Of a stretch of 64,000 nt of DNA, positions 18,720 to 27,715 are shown one piece after another (the stretch's first letter is position 1; the number at the start of each line of letters is the position of its first letter). The position numbers and the translations under genes are program-made. The notes beneath the pieces are model-generated. The model was not told the origin of the DNA. It did not search any database and was given only the letters and a program-made list of their open reading frames with translations. The stretch comes from Arthrobacter sp. SDTb3-6 (GTDB lineage Bacteria; Actinomycetota; Actinomycetes; Actinomycetales; Micrococcaceae). The stretch covers positions 1-64,000 of the forward strand of contig NZ_JAAMFN010000019.1 in the NCBI RefSeq assembly GCF_013376095.1, written 5' to 3'.

Positions 18720-20261
18720 GTGACATCGACGATCCTTGACATGCGCACCATCACCAAGACGTTCCCTGGGGTCAAGGCCCTGCAGGACGTTTCCCTGGAG
18801 GTCCAGCGCGGCCAGGTCCACGCCATCTGCGGTGAGAACGGCGCAGGAAAGTCAACCCTCATGAAGGTGCTCTCCGGCGTCTACCCCTCCGGCAGCTTTG
18901 ACGGCGACATCTACTTTGAGGACAAGCTGTGCGAGTTCAAGGACATCAAGTCCTCCGAGGCCGCCGGCATTGTCATCATCCACCAGGAGCTGGCCCTCAG
19001 CCCCTACCTGTCCATCGCCGAGAACATCTTTCTGGGCAATGAGATCTCCACCAGGGGGTTCGTGGACTGGAACAAGACCAACCTGGAGGCGTCCAAACTG
19101 CTGGCCAGGGTGGGGCTCAACGACCATCCCACCACCAAGGTCGCGGATCTGGGGGTCGGCAAACAACAGCTCGTGGAGATCGCCAAGGCGCTCTCCAAGC
19201 AGGTCAAGCTGCTGATCCTGGACGAACCCACCGCCGCCTTGAACGACGGTGATTCCGCCAACCTGCTCAACCTCATCAAGCACTTCCAGCAGCAGGGCAT
19301 CACCTCCATCATGATCAGCCACAAGCTCAACGAGATCAAGGCCGTGGCGGACAAGGTGACCATCATCCGGGACGGCCGGACCATCGAGACCCTGGACATG
19401 CACGCCGACGACATTTCCGAGGAGCGCATCATCAAGGGCATGGTGGGCCGCGACCTGGACAACCGGTATCCGGAGCACACGCCCAGGATCGGCGCCGAAC
19501 TGCTGCGGGTTGAGGACTGGACCGTTCACCACCCCGTGGACCAGTCGCGGCAGGTGGTCAAGGGCGTCAGCCTCGCCGTCCATGCCGGGGAAATCGTGGG
19601 CATCGCCGGCTTGATGGGCGCCGGCCGGACGGAGCTGGCCATGAGCATCTTCGGGCACAGCTACGGCGCCAAGATCAGCGGCCGCGTCTACAAGGAGGGC
19701 GTTGAAATCCAGACCAACTCCGTGGCCGCCGCCATCAGGCACGGCATCGCCTACGCCACGGAGGACCGCAAGCGCTACGGGCTGAACCTGCTGGACAACA
19801 TCATGCGCAACGTTTCCGGCGCCGCCCTGCAAAAACTCTCGCGCTGGGGCTGGGTGGACGGCAACCGGGAGCGCCTGGTGGCGGACGGTTTCCGCAAGAG
19901 CATGAACATCAAGGCCCCCAACGTGGCTGCCGTCACGGGCAAGCTTTCCGGCGGAAACCAGCAAAAGGTGGTGCTTTCGAAGTGGATGTTCGCCGACCCG
20001 GACGTCCTGATCCTCGATGAGCCCACGCGCGGCATCGACGTCGGCGCCAAGTACGAGATTTACACCATCATCAACAAGCTCGCCGACGAAGGCAAAGGCA
20101 TCGTCGTCATTTCCTCAGAACTGCCCGAACTGCTGGGCATCTGCGACCGGATCTACACGCTGGCGGAGGGCCGCATCACGGCCGACGTCCCGCGAGAGTC
20201 CGCCACCGCCGAGCATCTCATGCAGTTCATGACCCAAGCAAAGGACCAGGACGCAGAATGA
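18720..20261 (+). CDS. Sugar ABC transporter ATP-binding protein, GguA/XylG type (duplicated ATPase)
   Basis: 513 aa with two nucleotide-binding domains. The first has an intact Walker A ([12 protein letters not shown]) and DEPTAALN Walker B; the second has the degenerate P-loop [13 protein letters not shown] and [14 protein letters not shown] plus DEPTRGID, the normal pattern of CUT2 ATPases. GTG start 9 bp behind the binding-protein stop. ATPase subunit for the permease that overlaps its 3' end. Confidence 0.95.
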   Translation: MTSTILDMRTITKTFPGVKALQDVSLEVQRGQVHAICGENGAGKSTLMKVLSGVYPSGSFDGDIYFEDKLCEFKDIKSSEAAGIVIIHQELALSPYLSIAENIFLGNEISTRGFVDWNKTNLEASKLLARVGLNDHPTTKVADLGVGKQQLVEIAKALSKQVKLLILDEPTAALNDGDSANLLNLIKHFQQQGITSIMISHKLNEIKAVADKVTIIRDGRTIETLDMHADDISEERIIKGMVGRDLDNRYPEHTPRIGAELLRVEDWTVHHPVDQSRQVVKGVSLAVHAGEIVGIAGLMGAGRTELAMSIFGHSYGAKISGRVYKEGVEIQTNSVAAAIRHGIAYATEDRKRYGLNLLDNIMRNVSGAALQKLSRWGWVDGNRERLVADGFRKSMNIKAPNVAAVTGKLSGGNQQKVVLSKWMFADPDVLILDEPTRGIDVGAKYEIYTIINKLADEGKGIVVISSELPELLGICDRIYTLAEGRITADVPRESATAEHLMQFMTQAKDQDAE

Positions 20262-21445
20262 CTGCACTTAGCTCCGCCCTGCAGTACCTGACGGGCCAGC
20301 TCCGCCAGATCGGGCTCTTCATCGCCCTGATTGTGATCATCATCTTCTTCCAGATCACCACCAACGGCATCACGCTCGCGCCCATCAACGTCTCAAACCT
20401 GATCGTGCAAAACAGCTACATCCTGATCCTGGCCGTCGGCATGGTCATGGTCATCATTGCCGGGCACATCGACCTTTCCGTCGGATCCGTCGTCGCGTTT
20501 GTCGGTGCCATGGCCGGGGTGATGATCACCCAATGGCACATGCCCTGGTGGCTGGCCATCATCGCCTGCCTGATCCTTGGCGCCGTGGTGGGCATGTGGC
20601 AGGGCTTTTGGATTGCCTACTTCGGCATCCCGTCCTTCATTGTCACCCTGGCCGGCATGCTCACGTTCCGCGGCCTGACCCAGATAGCCCTGCAGAACCA
20701 GCAAATTTCGCCTTTCCCGGACGAATTCCGTGCGCTGGGCAGCGGCTTTCTTCCCGACCTGGGCGGCGGCGCGTCACTCCTGGAGCCCCTGACAGTCATC
20801 ATCGGCGTCCTGGCGACGGCCGCCATGGTCTACGCGGACATCAGGGGCCGTGCCAGCCGCAGGAAGCACTTCCTGGAGGACGAGCCGTTCCCATGGTTCC
20901 TGCTCAAGCTGGTCTTCACCTCGGCCCTGGTCCTGCTCATCACCTACTTGCTGGCCAGCTACCGCGGCACGCCCATTGTCCTCATTGTCATGGGTGTGCT
21001 GATGGTGGGCTATTCCGCCGTCATGGCCAACTCTGTCTGGGGCCGGCATATCTATGCGATCGGCGGCAACGCCCACGCCGCCGAGCTCTCCGGCGTGAAC
21101 ACCAGGCGCGTTTCCTTCACCTTGTTCATCAACATGGGCGTGCTCTCCGCCCTGGCCGGGCTGGTGTTCACGGCCCAGCTGAACCTGGCCAACCCCAAGG
21201 CGGGCGACGGCTTTGAACTGGACGCCATCGCGGCCGTCTTCATCGGCGGCGCGGCAGTCACCGGCGGCATCGGCACCGTGGTCGGCGCCATCATCGGCGG
21301 CCTGATCATCGGCATCCTGAACAATGGCATGTCCATCCTGGGCGTCGGGACCGAATACCAGCAGCTGATCAAGGGCCTGGTGCTGCTGGCTGCAGTGGCC
21401 TTTGACGTATTCAACAAGCGGCGGGCCAAGGCCGCCACCAAGTAG
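20258..21445 (+). CDS. Sugar ABC transporter permease, GguB/XylH type
   Basis: 395 aa, about ten membrane helices. ATG overlaps the ATPase stop by 4 bp. Conserved CUT2 permease blocks: [20 protein letters not shown] and the C-terminal [25 protein letters not shown] charged cytoplasmic insertion (residues about 195-215, [14 protein letters not shown]) is typical of the long GguB/MmsB subgroup. Ends the importer operon; a strong terminator follows. Confidence 0.95.
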   Translation: MTALSSALQYLTGQLRQIGLFIALIVIIIFFQITTNGITLAPINVSNLIVQNSYILILAVGMVMVIIAGHIDLSVGSVVAFVGAMAGVMITQWHMPWWLAIIACLILGAVVGMWQGFWIAYFGIPSFIVTLAGMLTFRGLTQIALQNQQISPFPDEFRALGSGFLPDLGGGASLLEPLTVIIGVLATAAMVYADIRGRASRRKHFLEDEPFPWFLLKLVFTSALVLLITYLLASYRGTPIVLIVMGVLMVGYSAVMANSVWGRHIYAIGGNAHAAELSGVNTRRVSFTLFINMGVLSALAGLVFTAQLNLANPKAGDGFELDAIAAVFIGGAAVTGGIGTVVGAIIGGLIIGILNNGMSILGVGTEYQQLIKGLVLLAAVAFDVFNKRRAKAATK

Positions 21446-21455
21446 GCACACGGAT

Positions 21456-21482
21456 GCGGCCCCGCCCTTGAGGCGGGGCCGC
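21456..21482. terminator. Bidirectional terminator between importer operon and lacI-type gene
   Basis: Perfect 11-bp stem GCGGCCCCGCC / GGCGGGGCCGC with a 5-nt loop, 10 bp behind the permease stop and 28 bp from the end of the convergent regulator gene. T-rich bases follow on the plus strand (ATTGGCGTTT). Confidence 0.75.
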
Positions 21483-21510
21483 ATTGGCGTTTAAGGTCGA
21501 CGCCGGGCCC

Positions 21511-22554
21511 TCACCCAGGGTGGGCGGCCCCGCCATAAGCGCGGGGGGCAGTGGAGTCGCGCACCACAAGGACGGGCGCCACCACCTCGGTGCGGGCGCC
21601 TTCACCGTCGACAATTCGCGCCAGCAAGGCGTCGATGCAGCGCCTGCCAAGTTCTTCGAACCCCTGGCGGACCGTGGTCAGGGGCGGAACCAGGTAGGCG
21701 CCCTCGGGCAGGTCGTCGAAACCCACCACGGACACGTCCCCCGGAACGCGGACCCCGGCTTCAGCCAGGGCCCTCAGCAGGCCCAGGGCCATTTGGTCGT
21801 TCCCCGCAAACACGGCCGTGACGGTGCGGTCCTTGGCCAGTTCGAGGCCGGCGCTGTACCCGGATGCGGCCGTCCAGTCGCCGGCCATGAGGGGCCCGTC
21901 GGGCAGTCCGGCGGCGCTGAGCACACCGTGCCAGCCCGCCACGCGGGCGATGGAGTCGATCCAGCCGTCCGGCCCCGCCAGATGAGCGATCCTGCTGTGC
22001 CCGAGGTCCACGAGGTGCTGCACAGCGCTTCGGGCGCCCGCCTCCTGGTCCACCATGGCGCCGCTGCAGCCGTTCATGCCGGCCGCGCCGATGGCCACCA
22101 CCGGGACGCCGAGATCCAGTTCGTGGAGCGTTTCGAGGATGCCGGCGTGCGGGACCTGAACCACGAGCCCGTCCACGCCCTGGTCAAGGAAGCGGGCCAG
22201 GGCATCCGCAATGGTGGCCGGGGTGACTTCACGGATGCCGGCGATGCTGACATAATAGCCGGCATCCCGCGCCGCCTGCTGGACGGCCAGAAGGGTGTTG
22301 GAGGGGCCGTATTCGCTCATTTCGCTGGCCAGCAGGCCAATGGTCTGGGACCGGCGGGTCACCAGCGACCGTGCCGCCGTGTTCCGTCGGTAGCCAAGTT
22401 CTGCGATGGCCCGGTTGACCTTCTCACGGGTTTTTTCGCTGACATTCGGGCTTTGGTTGAGAACGCGGGAGACAGTCTGGTGGGAGACGCCGGCACGCTC
22501 GGCCACGTCCTCCATGACGGGCGCGCGCCGCCGGCCGCTGGACGTGGGCTGCAT
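21511..22554 (-). CDS. LacI-family regulator, probable repressor of the araBDA/importer regulon
   Basis: 347 aa. Helix-turn-helix at residues about 14-36 (MEDVAERAGVSHQTVSRVLN), hinge around YRRNTAARSLVTRRS, then the ligand-binding domain (IGLLASEMSEYGPSNTLLAVQQAA). Located convergent to and directly behind the sugar importer, so it is a good candidate for binding the GTGAGCGCTAAC operators at 17363 and 17470. Effector presumed to be L-arabinose; not provable here. Confidence 0.92.
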   Translation of the reverse strand: MQPTSSGRRRAPVMEDVAERAGVSHQTVSRVLNQSPNVSEKTREKVNRAIAELGYRRNTAARSLVTRRSQTIGLLASEMSEYGPSNTLLAVQQAARDAGYYVSIAGIREVTPATIADALARFLDQGVDGLVVQVPHAGILETLHELDLGVPVVAIGAAGMNGCSGAMVDQEAGARSAVQHLVDLGHSRIAHLAGPDGWIDSIARVAGWHGVLSAAGLPDGPLMAGDWTAASGYSAGLELAKDRTVTAVFAGNDQMALGLLRALAEAGVRVPGDVSVVGFDDLPEGAYLVPPLTTVRQGFEELGRRCIDALLARIVDGEGARTEVVAPVLVVRDSTAPRAYGGAAHPG

Positions 22555-22558
22555 GTTT

Positions 22559-22984
22559 TTAGCCTACCCGTCCGGCCGGGCGGCCGGGCTGCACGAGGGC
22601 AGCGGCGTCTTCCCGCTCGTCATAGTCGTCCCTGGCCGCCAGCATGGCGGACACATTGTGCTCGGCCCACTCCCGCAGGACGGCGAGCGGGCCGAGCAGG
22701 GTTCGGCCCAGCGCCGTCAGTTCATAGTCCACGCGCGGCGGCACCTGGGCGAAGACGGTGCGCGTGAGCAGTCCGTCCCGTTCCAGCGAACGGAGCACCT
22801 GCGTGAGCACCTTCGGCGTCACCACCTGCACGCGCTGGCGCAGTTCCGAGAACCGCAACGGGCCGTCGGCGAGCACCTGGATGACCAGCGAGGCCCATTT
22901 GTCGCCAATCCGTGCAAAAACCATGCGCGACGGACAGGCCGGGTCCAAGACATTGCCGACGAAGGCGTCCTGTTTGGTATCCAC
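22559..22984 (-). CDS. HxlR-family winged-helix regulator
   Basis: 141 aa. The single domain shows the HxlR signature: a Cys near the N-terminus (DPACPSRMVFARIGDKWASLVIQVLADG), FSELRQRVQVVTPKVLTQVLRSLERDGLL for the winged helix, and VPPRVDYELTALGRTLLGPL. HxlR proteins usually control the adjacent divergent gene and often sense redox or electrophile stress through the conserved Cys. The partner is the Rossmann-fold gene at 23084. Confidence 0.92.
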   Translation of the reverse strand: MDTKQDAFVGNVLDPACPSRMVFARIGDKWASLVIQVLADGPLRFSELRQRVQVVTPKVLTQVLRSLERDGLLTRTVFAQVPPRVDYELTALGRTLLGPLAVLREWAEHNVSAMLAARDDYDEREDAAALVQPGRPAGRVG

Positions 22985-22993
22985 GGGGTAACC

Positions 22994-23031
22994 CAGTTTC
23001 GTTGAAGACAGCAGTTTCTTTTGAATACTAT
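22994..23031 (+). promoter_or_regulatory. Promoter with paired direct repeats for HxlR control
   Basis: Plus-strand -35 TTGAAG (23002-23007), 18-nt spacer, -10 TACTAT (23026-23031). Two direct repeats, CAGTTTCGTTGAA (22994-23006) and CAGTTTCTTTTGAA (23012-23025), are 18 bp apart and cover the -35 and the spacer. They are the natural candidates for HxlR binding in this intergenic gap. Confidence 0.5.
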
Positions 23032-23083
23032 TGTTTCATCAGTCCACGCCGGACACCAACAGCGTTTCCCGAAGGAGCACTCC

Positions 23084-23698
23084 ATGAAGATTGCAATATT
23101 TGGCGCCACCGGAATGGTTGGCTCGCAGATCGCCGCGGAGGCAGTGCGGCGCGGCCACGAAGTCACGGCCATCTCCCGCTCGGGCGGCCCCGTGCCCGGG
23201 GTCCCCTCCGCCACCCCCCTCGCCGCAGACCAGGCCGACGCCGGGGCTGTCGCCGCCGTCGCGAAGACGAACGACGCCGTGGTCCTCGCCACCGGCCCGA
23301 GCCGCACGGGCGCCGACCACCAGCTGTGGCTCGACGCAACGGCCACGGCCATGGCCAATGTGGGCAGCACGCGCACCATGGTGGTGGGCGGGGCCGGGAC
23401 CCTGCTGATGGACGGCAAGCGCCTGCTGGACCTGCCTGATTTCCCCGAGGCCTACCGGGCCGAGGCCCTGACGGCCGCCACGGCACTGGAGGCAATCAAG
23501 GCCCTGCCGGAAGACGTCAACTGGACCGTCATGGCCCCGGCACCGGAGATCGCACCGGGCGAGCGGACCGGCAGCTATGTCGTGGGCGCCGACTCGCCGG
23601 CGGGCGGGACCATCTCCACGCAGGACTTCGCCCTTGCCATGCTGGACGAGCTTGAGACGCCCAAACACGTCCGCCAGCGTTTCACCGCCGCCAACTGA
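23084..23698 (+). CDS. NAD(P)-binding Rossmann oxidoreductase (atypical SDR)
   Basis: 204 aa. Nucleotide-binding motif IFGATGMVGSQIA at residues 4-16; overall layout is the NAD(P)H-binding (NmrA/YwnB-like) subgroup. The start is fixed by GAAGGAG 8 nt upstream. No catalytic Tyr-x-x-x-Lys pair is evident. Divergent from the HxlR regulator and probably induced through it; substrate unknown. Confidence 0.85.
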   Translation: MKIAIFGATGMVGSQIAAEAVRRGHEVTAISRSGGPVPGVPSATPLAADQADAGAVAAVAKTNDAVVLATGPSRTGADHQLWLDATATAMANVGSTRTMVVGGAGTLLMDGKRLLDLPDFPEAYRAEALTAATALEAIKALPEDVNWTVMAPAPEIAPGERTGSYVVGADSPAGGTISTQDFALAMLDELETPKHVRQRFTAAN

Positions 23699-23707
23699 CC
23701 CGGCGGC

Positions 23708-25159
23708 TCACCGCGGCGACAAGTCCGGGGCGGGCAGCGAAAAACTGTGCCGGAGTGCTGAGCGCGCGGCCAGCCAGCCCGCCATGCCATGCACGGCGGG
23801 CCCGGGGGCCGTGGACGCGGACGCCAGATACACACCCGGTGCCGGGGTCCTCCAGGGCTCGGGCGCCACAACCGGCCTGCGCAGCAGCTGGGCCATCGTG
23901 ACGGCACCGGAGCTGATGTCCCCGCCAATGCAATTGGGGTTGTATGCCTCAAGGTCCGCGGCCGTGGTTGTGTGGACAGCCAGCACCAGGTCGCGGAAGC
24001 CGGGGGCAAACCGCTCCAGCTGGGCCGTGACGGCCTCGGCACGCCCCAGCGTGGAACCGGCGGGCACGTGCGTGTAGGCCCACAGCGTGCGCGCTCCCGC
24101 CGGCGCCCTGGTGGGGTCCACCGTTCCGGGCTGGGCCACCAGCACGTAGGGGCGGTCCGGATGGCCGCCGGCGAGGACCTGGTTTTCCGCCCGGGCCATC
24201 TCCGCGCGCGTGCCGCCCAGGTGGACCGTCGGTGCACCGGCCAAGGCGGCATTGCTCCACGGGACGGGTCCGGACAAGGCAAAGTCCACCTTGCACACGC
24301 CTGGCCCGTAGCGGAAGGATTCCAGTTTACGTATATATCGGATGGGCAATTCATCGGCCGCCAACGATGCCAGGGACCGGGGCGTGAGGTTGCAGATGAC
24401 CGCCCTGGCCCCTGTTTCGGCGCGAAGGGCCGCAAGGTCCGCCACCGGCCTGTCCACCGCCACGTGCCCGCCGTGCGCCCTGAGATCGGCAACGAGTGCG
24501 TCGGCAATGGCCTGCGAACCGCCCCGGGGCACGGGCCAGCCGCCGGCGTGCCCCAGCGCGGCAAGCACCAGCCCGGCACCGGCACCGGCCAGGCTGGGAA
24601 GCCGGCCGATCGCGTGGGCGGCAGCCCCTGTCAGCAGGGCCGGTGCCACCTCTTCACGAAACCGCATCCGCCAGGCCCGCGTCCCCTGTTCCAGGGTGGC
24701 GAGTGCCAGGCGCATGGCGGCCGGAGGGTCCCGGGGAACCCTGACCAGCCCGTGCAGGCTGACGTCAATGACGCCGTCGAGCCTTTGCACCAGGGGTTCC
24801 ATGAGCCGGCGCCAGGCAGGTCCGTCCGCACCCAGGGAGGCCACGGTGCGCTCCAGGTCCCGGTAGGCCAGCCCCGCGCGTCCGCCGTCGAGCGGGTGGC
24901 CGTAGGAGATCTCCGGCACCAGCAGTTCTATGCGGCGCTCCAGCCCAAAGGCCCGGAAGAACGGGGAGGCCAGTGCCATGGGGTGGACTGCGGAGCAGAC
25001 GTCATGGCTGAAGCCGGGCAGCGTCAGTTCGGCCGTGCGCGCCCCCCCGCCCCAGGTGTGGGCGGCCTCGAAGACCGTCACGGAGAGCCCCGCGCGCGCC
25101 ATCGTGACGGCGGCGGCCAGGCCGTTGGGGCCCGAACCCACCACAGCTACGTCAACCAC
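23708..25159 (-). CDS. FAD-dependent oxidoreductase, phytoene desaturase/PYROXD2-like
   Basis: 483 aa from the GTG at 25159. N-terminal FAD-binding motif VAVVGSGPNGLAAAVTMARAG with the downstream acidic residue in VTVFEA; the second block GGGARTAELTLPGFSHDVCSAVHPM is typical of CrtI-like and PYROXD2-like proteins. C-terminal PGVYLASASTAPGPAVHGMAG completes the FAD site. The start codon lies inside the last codons of the upstream membrane-protein gene (8-bp overlap), so the two are translationally coupled. No carotenoid genes are nearby, so a desaturase role is not supported. Confidence 0.85.
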   Translation of the reverse strand: MVDVAVVGSGPNGLAAAVTMARAGLSVTVFEAAHTWGGGARTAELTLPGFSHDVCSAVHPMALASPFFRAFGLERRIELLVPEISYGHPLDGGRAGLAYRDLERTVASLGADGPAWRRLMEPLVQRLDGVIDVSLHGLVRVPRDPPAAMRLALATLEQGTRAWRMRFREEVAPALLTGAAAHAIGRLPSLAGAGAGLVLAALGHAGGWPVPRGGSQAIADALVADLRAHGGHVAVDRPVADLAALRAETGARAVICNLTPRSLASLAADELPIRYIRKLESFRYGPGVCKVDFALSGPVPWSNAALAGAPTVHLGGTRAEMARAENQVLAGGHPDRPYVLVAQPGTVDPTRAPAGARTLWAYTHVPAGSTLGRAEAVTAQLERFAPGFRDLVLAVHTTTAADLEAYNPNCIGGDISSGAVTMAQLLRRPVVAPEPWRTPAPGVYLASASTAPGPAVHGMAGWLAARSALRHSFSLPAPDLSPR

Positions 25160-26579
25160 GGGCAGGCTCCTTCGGCGGCGGGTCGGGGAGGGCCGCGTCC
25201 AGGAGGATCCCGCCTTGCGGGTCGTCGACGCCGCCGCGGCGGACCACATCATGCCGCGGGTGCCACATGTCCCGGACCAGCAGCCCCGCCACCACGCAGT
25301 TCGCCGCCCCGGCCAGCGCCGCGGCAAGCACAAAGTACGGCATGTCGATGGCATGCTGGTCGCTGATCCCGCCCAGGACCTTGCCTTGGAAGAGCAGCAG
25401 GGCAATGAAGTGGCAGACGGCTGCGGCCTGCCACAGAAGCACCGGCCGCCAGCGGGGCAGCGCGAGCGCCAGCAGCGGCAGCAGCCACACCGCGTGCCAC
25501 GGCTCGGTGAACTTGTCCACCACCAGGAACCCCGCAACGGCGGCGGCGGCCAGCTGGGACACCCTGGGGCGCCGCGGGGCGTAGAGTCCCACCGCCGCGA
25601 CCGCCAGGACCAGCAGCGCCACGAGGACGGCCGCCAGCACGTTGACGGCGTCGTCCCCCAGGGGCGGCAGCCCCATGCGGGCGGCGATCAGGTTCCAGCC
25701 GCCATAAAGTGACGACGGCGAGGCGGGGCCGGTCAGCGCCGAGGCCGTGTAGGCGCCCCACCCGGACGGGTCGGACACCATGACGGGGGCCAGGACCAGC
25801 AGCCAGCCCACGGCGCCCGCGGCGAGGGTCTCCAGCAGCGCGGTGGCCTGGCGGTTGCGCACCCCCAGCACCACCAGGGCGAGCAGGACCAGGATGGCGT
25901 AGGGCGCTGCCATGGCGGCCAGGCCCACGACAAAGCCGGCCCAGACGGACCGCCGCCGTGCAAACAGGTAGAGGCCCAGTCCCACGAGGGCGGCAGCCCA
26001 AAAGTCCCAGCTCACGTACGCCGCCAGCCACAGCAGCGGGCTGGCAGCGATGACCGCGGCGTCCCAGGGGCGCCGCCCGGCCGTGCGGGCGGCCACCACC
26101 ACCGTAAAAATCCAGACGGCGGCAATGAGCGCAGCGTTGATGTCAAAGAAGGCAAGTGGCCGGGCCGCCCCGGCCACGCCGCCGGTCAGCCAGGCGGTGG
26201 CGCCGGCGATGAAGGCCGTCAGCGGCGGCTGGTCGAAGGTGGTGCCGGGCGTGAAAAAGGGAAAGAGGTGCGCCAGGCCGTGGGACCCCAGGGAATTCGG
26301 GAACTCGGACCAGCACACGGTGGAATATTGGTCCGGCGTGGTCCAGCCGGCCTGGCGGCAGTGCCCCTTGGACACGACCGCAAGCAGGGCTGAAACGGCG
26401 GCCATCAGGACCAGGACGCGTTCGACCGTAAAGAATCCCGGGTTGGTGCGCCCCGGCGCGGTGCGCCGGCCCAGCGGCCCGCCGACCACTTCGGTCATGG
26501 AGCGCAGGAGCGGGTCGCTGCGGGAGGGAACAACTGTGCCGTGCCGGCGCTGGCGCCCCGGCGCCTGGGAATCCGCCAT
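25152..26579 (-). CDS. Polytopic membrane protein, glycosyltransferase-like (GT-C fold)
   Basis: 475 aa with about ten hydrophobic helices after a basic 45-residue N-terminal tail. The first large loop has acidic and aromatic residues (TTPDQYSTVCWSEFPNSLG, FTPGTTFDQPPLTAF) as in GT-C mannosyl/arabinosyltransferases that use polyprenyl-phosphate sugars; a GT87-like assignment is likely but not certain. It overlaps the FAD oxidoreductase gene downstream. Upstream lies a spacer with micro-ORFs. Role could be in lipoglycan or glycoprotein assembly. Confidence 0.65.
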   Translation of the reverse strand: MADSQAPGRQRRHGTVVPSRSDPLLRSMTEVVGGPLGRRTAPGRTNPGFFTVERVLVLMAAVSALLAVVSKGHCRQAGWTTPDQYSTVCWSEFPNSLGSHGLAHLFPFFTPGTTFDQPPLTAFIAGATAWLTGGVAGAARPLAFFDINAALIAAVWIFTVVVAARTAGRRPWDAAVIAASPLLWLAAYVSWDFWAAALVGLGLYLFARRRSVWAGFVVGLAAMAAPYAILVLLALVVLGVRNRQATALLETLAAGAVGWLLVLAPVMVSDPSGWGAYTASALTGPASPSSLYGGWNLIAARMGLPPLGDDAVNVLAAVLVALLVLAVAAVGLYAPRRPRVSQLAAAAVAGFLVVDKFTEPWHAVWLLPLLALALPRWRPVLLWQAAAVCHFIALLLFQGKVLGGISDQHAIDMPYFVLAAALAGAANCVVAGLLVRDMWHPRHDVVRRGGVDDPQGGILLDAALPDPPPKEPARG

Positions 26580-26646
26580 GGCATGAGCCTACCGGCTGGC
26601 GGGAGCCGAGCGGTGACAATGAAACAGCCCGCGCCGGCTGGCCGGG

Positions 26647-26778
26647 CTACCGGATGTTGAAGAGGTCCATGCGCAGGATTTCACGTTGCTGCCGGTCCCG
26701 CATGGCGTTGAACTTCTGCTGGTCCACGGGCGTAAAAAAGACCCGTTTGAGGGCTGAGAACTGCGGCCTTGGATTCAC
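26647..26778 (-). CDS. Micro-ORF, 43 aa, with near-perfect ribosome binding site
   Basis: GTG start preceded at 9 nt by AAGGAGGTGACC (26794-26783), almost the full anti-16S complement. The peptide is basic and amphipathic: about 9 Arg/Lys, a QQKFNAMRDRQQREILRMDLF helix-prone stretch in its second half, no Cys and no signal peptide. The stop codon of a 21-aa micro-ORF lies inside the ribosome site, suggesting coupling. It ends 67 bp before the membrane-protein gene. I recognise no family. Confidence 0.5.
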   Translation of the reverse strand: MNPRPQFSALKRVFFTPVDQQKFNAMRDRQQREILRMDLFNIR

Positions 26779-26784
26779 CTTTGG

Positions 26785-26850
26785 TCACCTCCTTCCCAAA
26801 TACGGTCGTAGAACGGATAAAACTATTTGTGGCGCGACAAATAAAGCCAT
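26785..26850 (-). CDS. Micro-ORF, 21 aa, possible leader peptide
   Basis: ATG with AAGGA 5 nt upstream (26860-26856). Hydrophobic peptide beginning MALFVAPQIVLSVLRPY and ending with Arg-Arg. Its TGA (26787-26785) lies within the ribosome site of the following 43-aa ORF. The 20-bp palindrome 26824-26843 lies inside it. Could be a leader peptide or chance; the ribosome site and spacing argue for translation. Confidence 0.35.
   Translation of the reverse strand: MALFVAPQIVLSVLRPYLGRR
26824..26843. repeat. 20-bp palindrome TATTTGTGGCGCGACAAATA
   Basis: 18 of 20 positions are self-complementary (mismatches only at positions 8 and 13). It could be an operator for a dimeric regulator or an mRNA stem. 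Arms TTTGT/ACAAA resemble those of the operator at 11289. Confidence 0.6.
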
Positions 26851-26882
26851 TATTTTCCTTCGCGAAAAACGGCAATATGAGA

Positions 26883-26932
26883 GCACAAAAAGGCGCGAAT
26901 GGTTTTGTGCGTCAATACCGGACAATGTCCGG
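26883..26932. repeat. Two further inverted repeats in the micro-ORF spacer
   Basis: GCACAAAA (26883-26890) and TTTTGTGC (26903-26910) are exact inverted repeats 12 nt apart. Directly beside them CCGGACAATGTCCGG (26918-26932) is a perfect odd palindrome with 7-bp arms. Together with the palindrome at 26824 this makes three dyad elements in about 110 bp. Confidence 0.6.
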
Positions 26933-27051
26933 CGGTGGCCACGGCCCGAGCCAGGAAAACACGCGGCCATGGGCCGCTTTCCCGGGTGGGGTGACCGGTC
27001 TCGGGTGGCCCCCGCAGGCCGACCCGGATGCGTGCGAAACCTCGTGAAAGG

Positions 27052-27126
27052 TTACGACGCCTTGCCGGCGTGCCCGGTGGAGGCCAGATGACCGCCTAAA
27101 ATTTCAGACTTGATCGTTGTAAACAT
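27052..27126 (-). CDS. Micro-ORF, 24 aa, with strong ribosome binding site
   Basis: ATG preceded by AAAGGAG with 6-nt spacing (27139-27133). Peptide begins MFTTIKSEILGGHLAS and contains two Gly-His segments; a GG pair at residues 11-12 is followed by a short 12-residue tail. First of the three minus-strand micro-ORFs between 27126 and 26647. The upstream 27178-27245 is AT-rich and may hold the promoter. No family recognised. Confidence 0.45.
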   Translation of the reverse strand: MFTTIKSEILGGHLASTGHAGKAS

Positions 27127-27715
27127 GATGGACTCCTTTCCTCGTGCACGCGGACATTCCGAGGGAACTCATCGGAACTAGTTTATAACTTACCTCATGC
27201 TGCGGGGAATTGACCAGTCCGCCGCAAGTATTATTTGAATAAATTTATTGGCGGCTGCATATCCGGCCCGCAACAACTGCAGGGGAAGACCGTTTATGCG
27301 GCGCCACAGGCGCCGCGGGGGTCCCCGGCGGCCCGCGACACGCGCGATGTGTTCCATAACATTTTTGTTACGTTCCAGCCGCGCGGGCCGGCGGCGAGGC
27401 CCGTGGTTCGGCGGATTTTGCCCCGTCCGGCATCCCTTGGATGTTACCGGCCGGTACGCGTTGGGGGCCGGTGCCGCCTGCCGGCCAAGCACCCGCCTGT
27501 GATCCACGGTACATTGGCAGCGTGAAGGCGTCAGGGAAACGTCCTGGAGTTGTCCTCACTGGAACTGCAATCCATTCGGGGCACTCCGGCCGCCAACCCT
27601 GGCCAATGCAGCCGACAAGTACTAAGGATGATTCTTTGCGACTGCATCCACCCACGCCGCAGATGGCCCGTCGTCTTGGCGCGACGGCCCTGGCCACACG
27701 TAGTGAAGCCGCCGC
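27127..27715. other. Intergenic spacer before the peptide-importer operon
   Basis: No convincing gene. AT-rich between 27178 and 27245, with an inverted repeat TTCCGA / TCGGAA (27157-27162, 27172-27177). A short hairpin TAACA-TTTT-TGTTA lies at 27357-27370. On the plus strand an open frame runs into the importer, its TGA overlapping the ATG at 27716 (ATGA), but it has no good ribosome site or recognisable content. Confidence 0.5.

Noticed and set aside
26654-27091. 145-aa plus-strand frame across the micro-ORF spacer
   Set aside because: No ribosome site, and its sequence is antisense to frames with strong ribosome sites.
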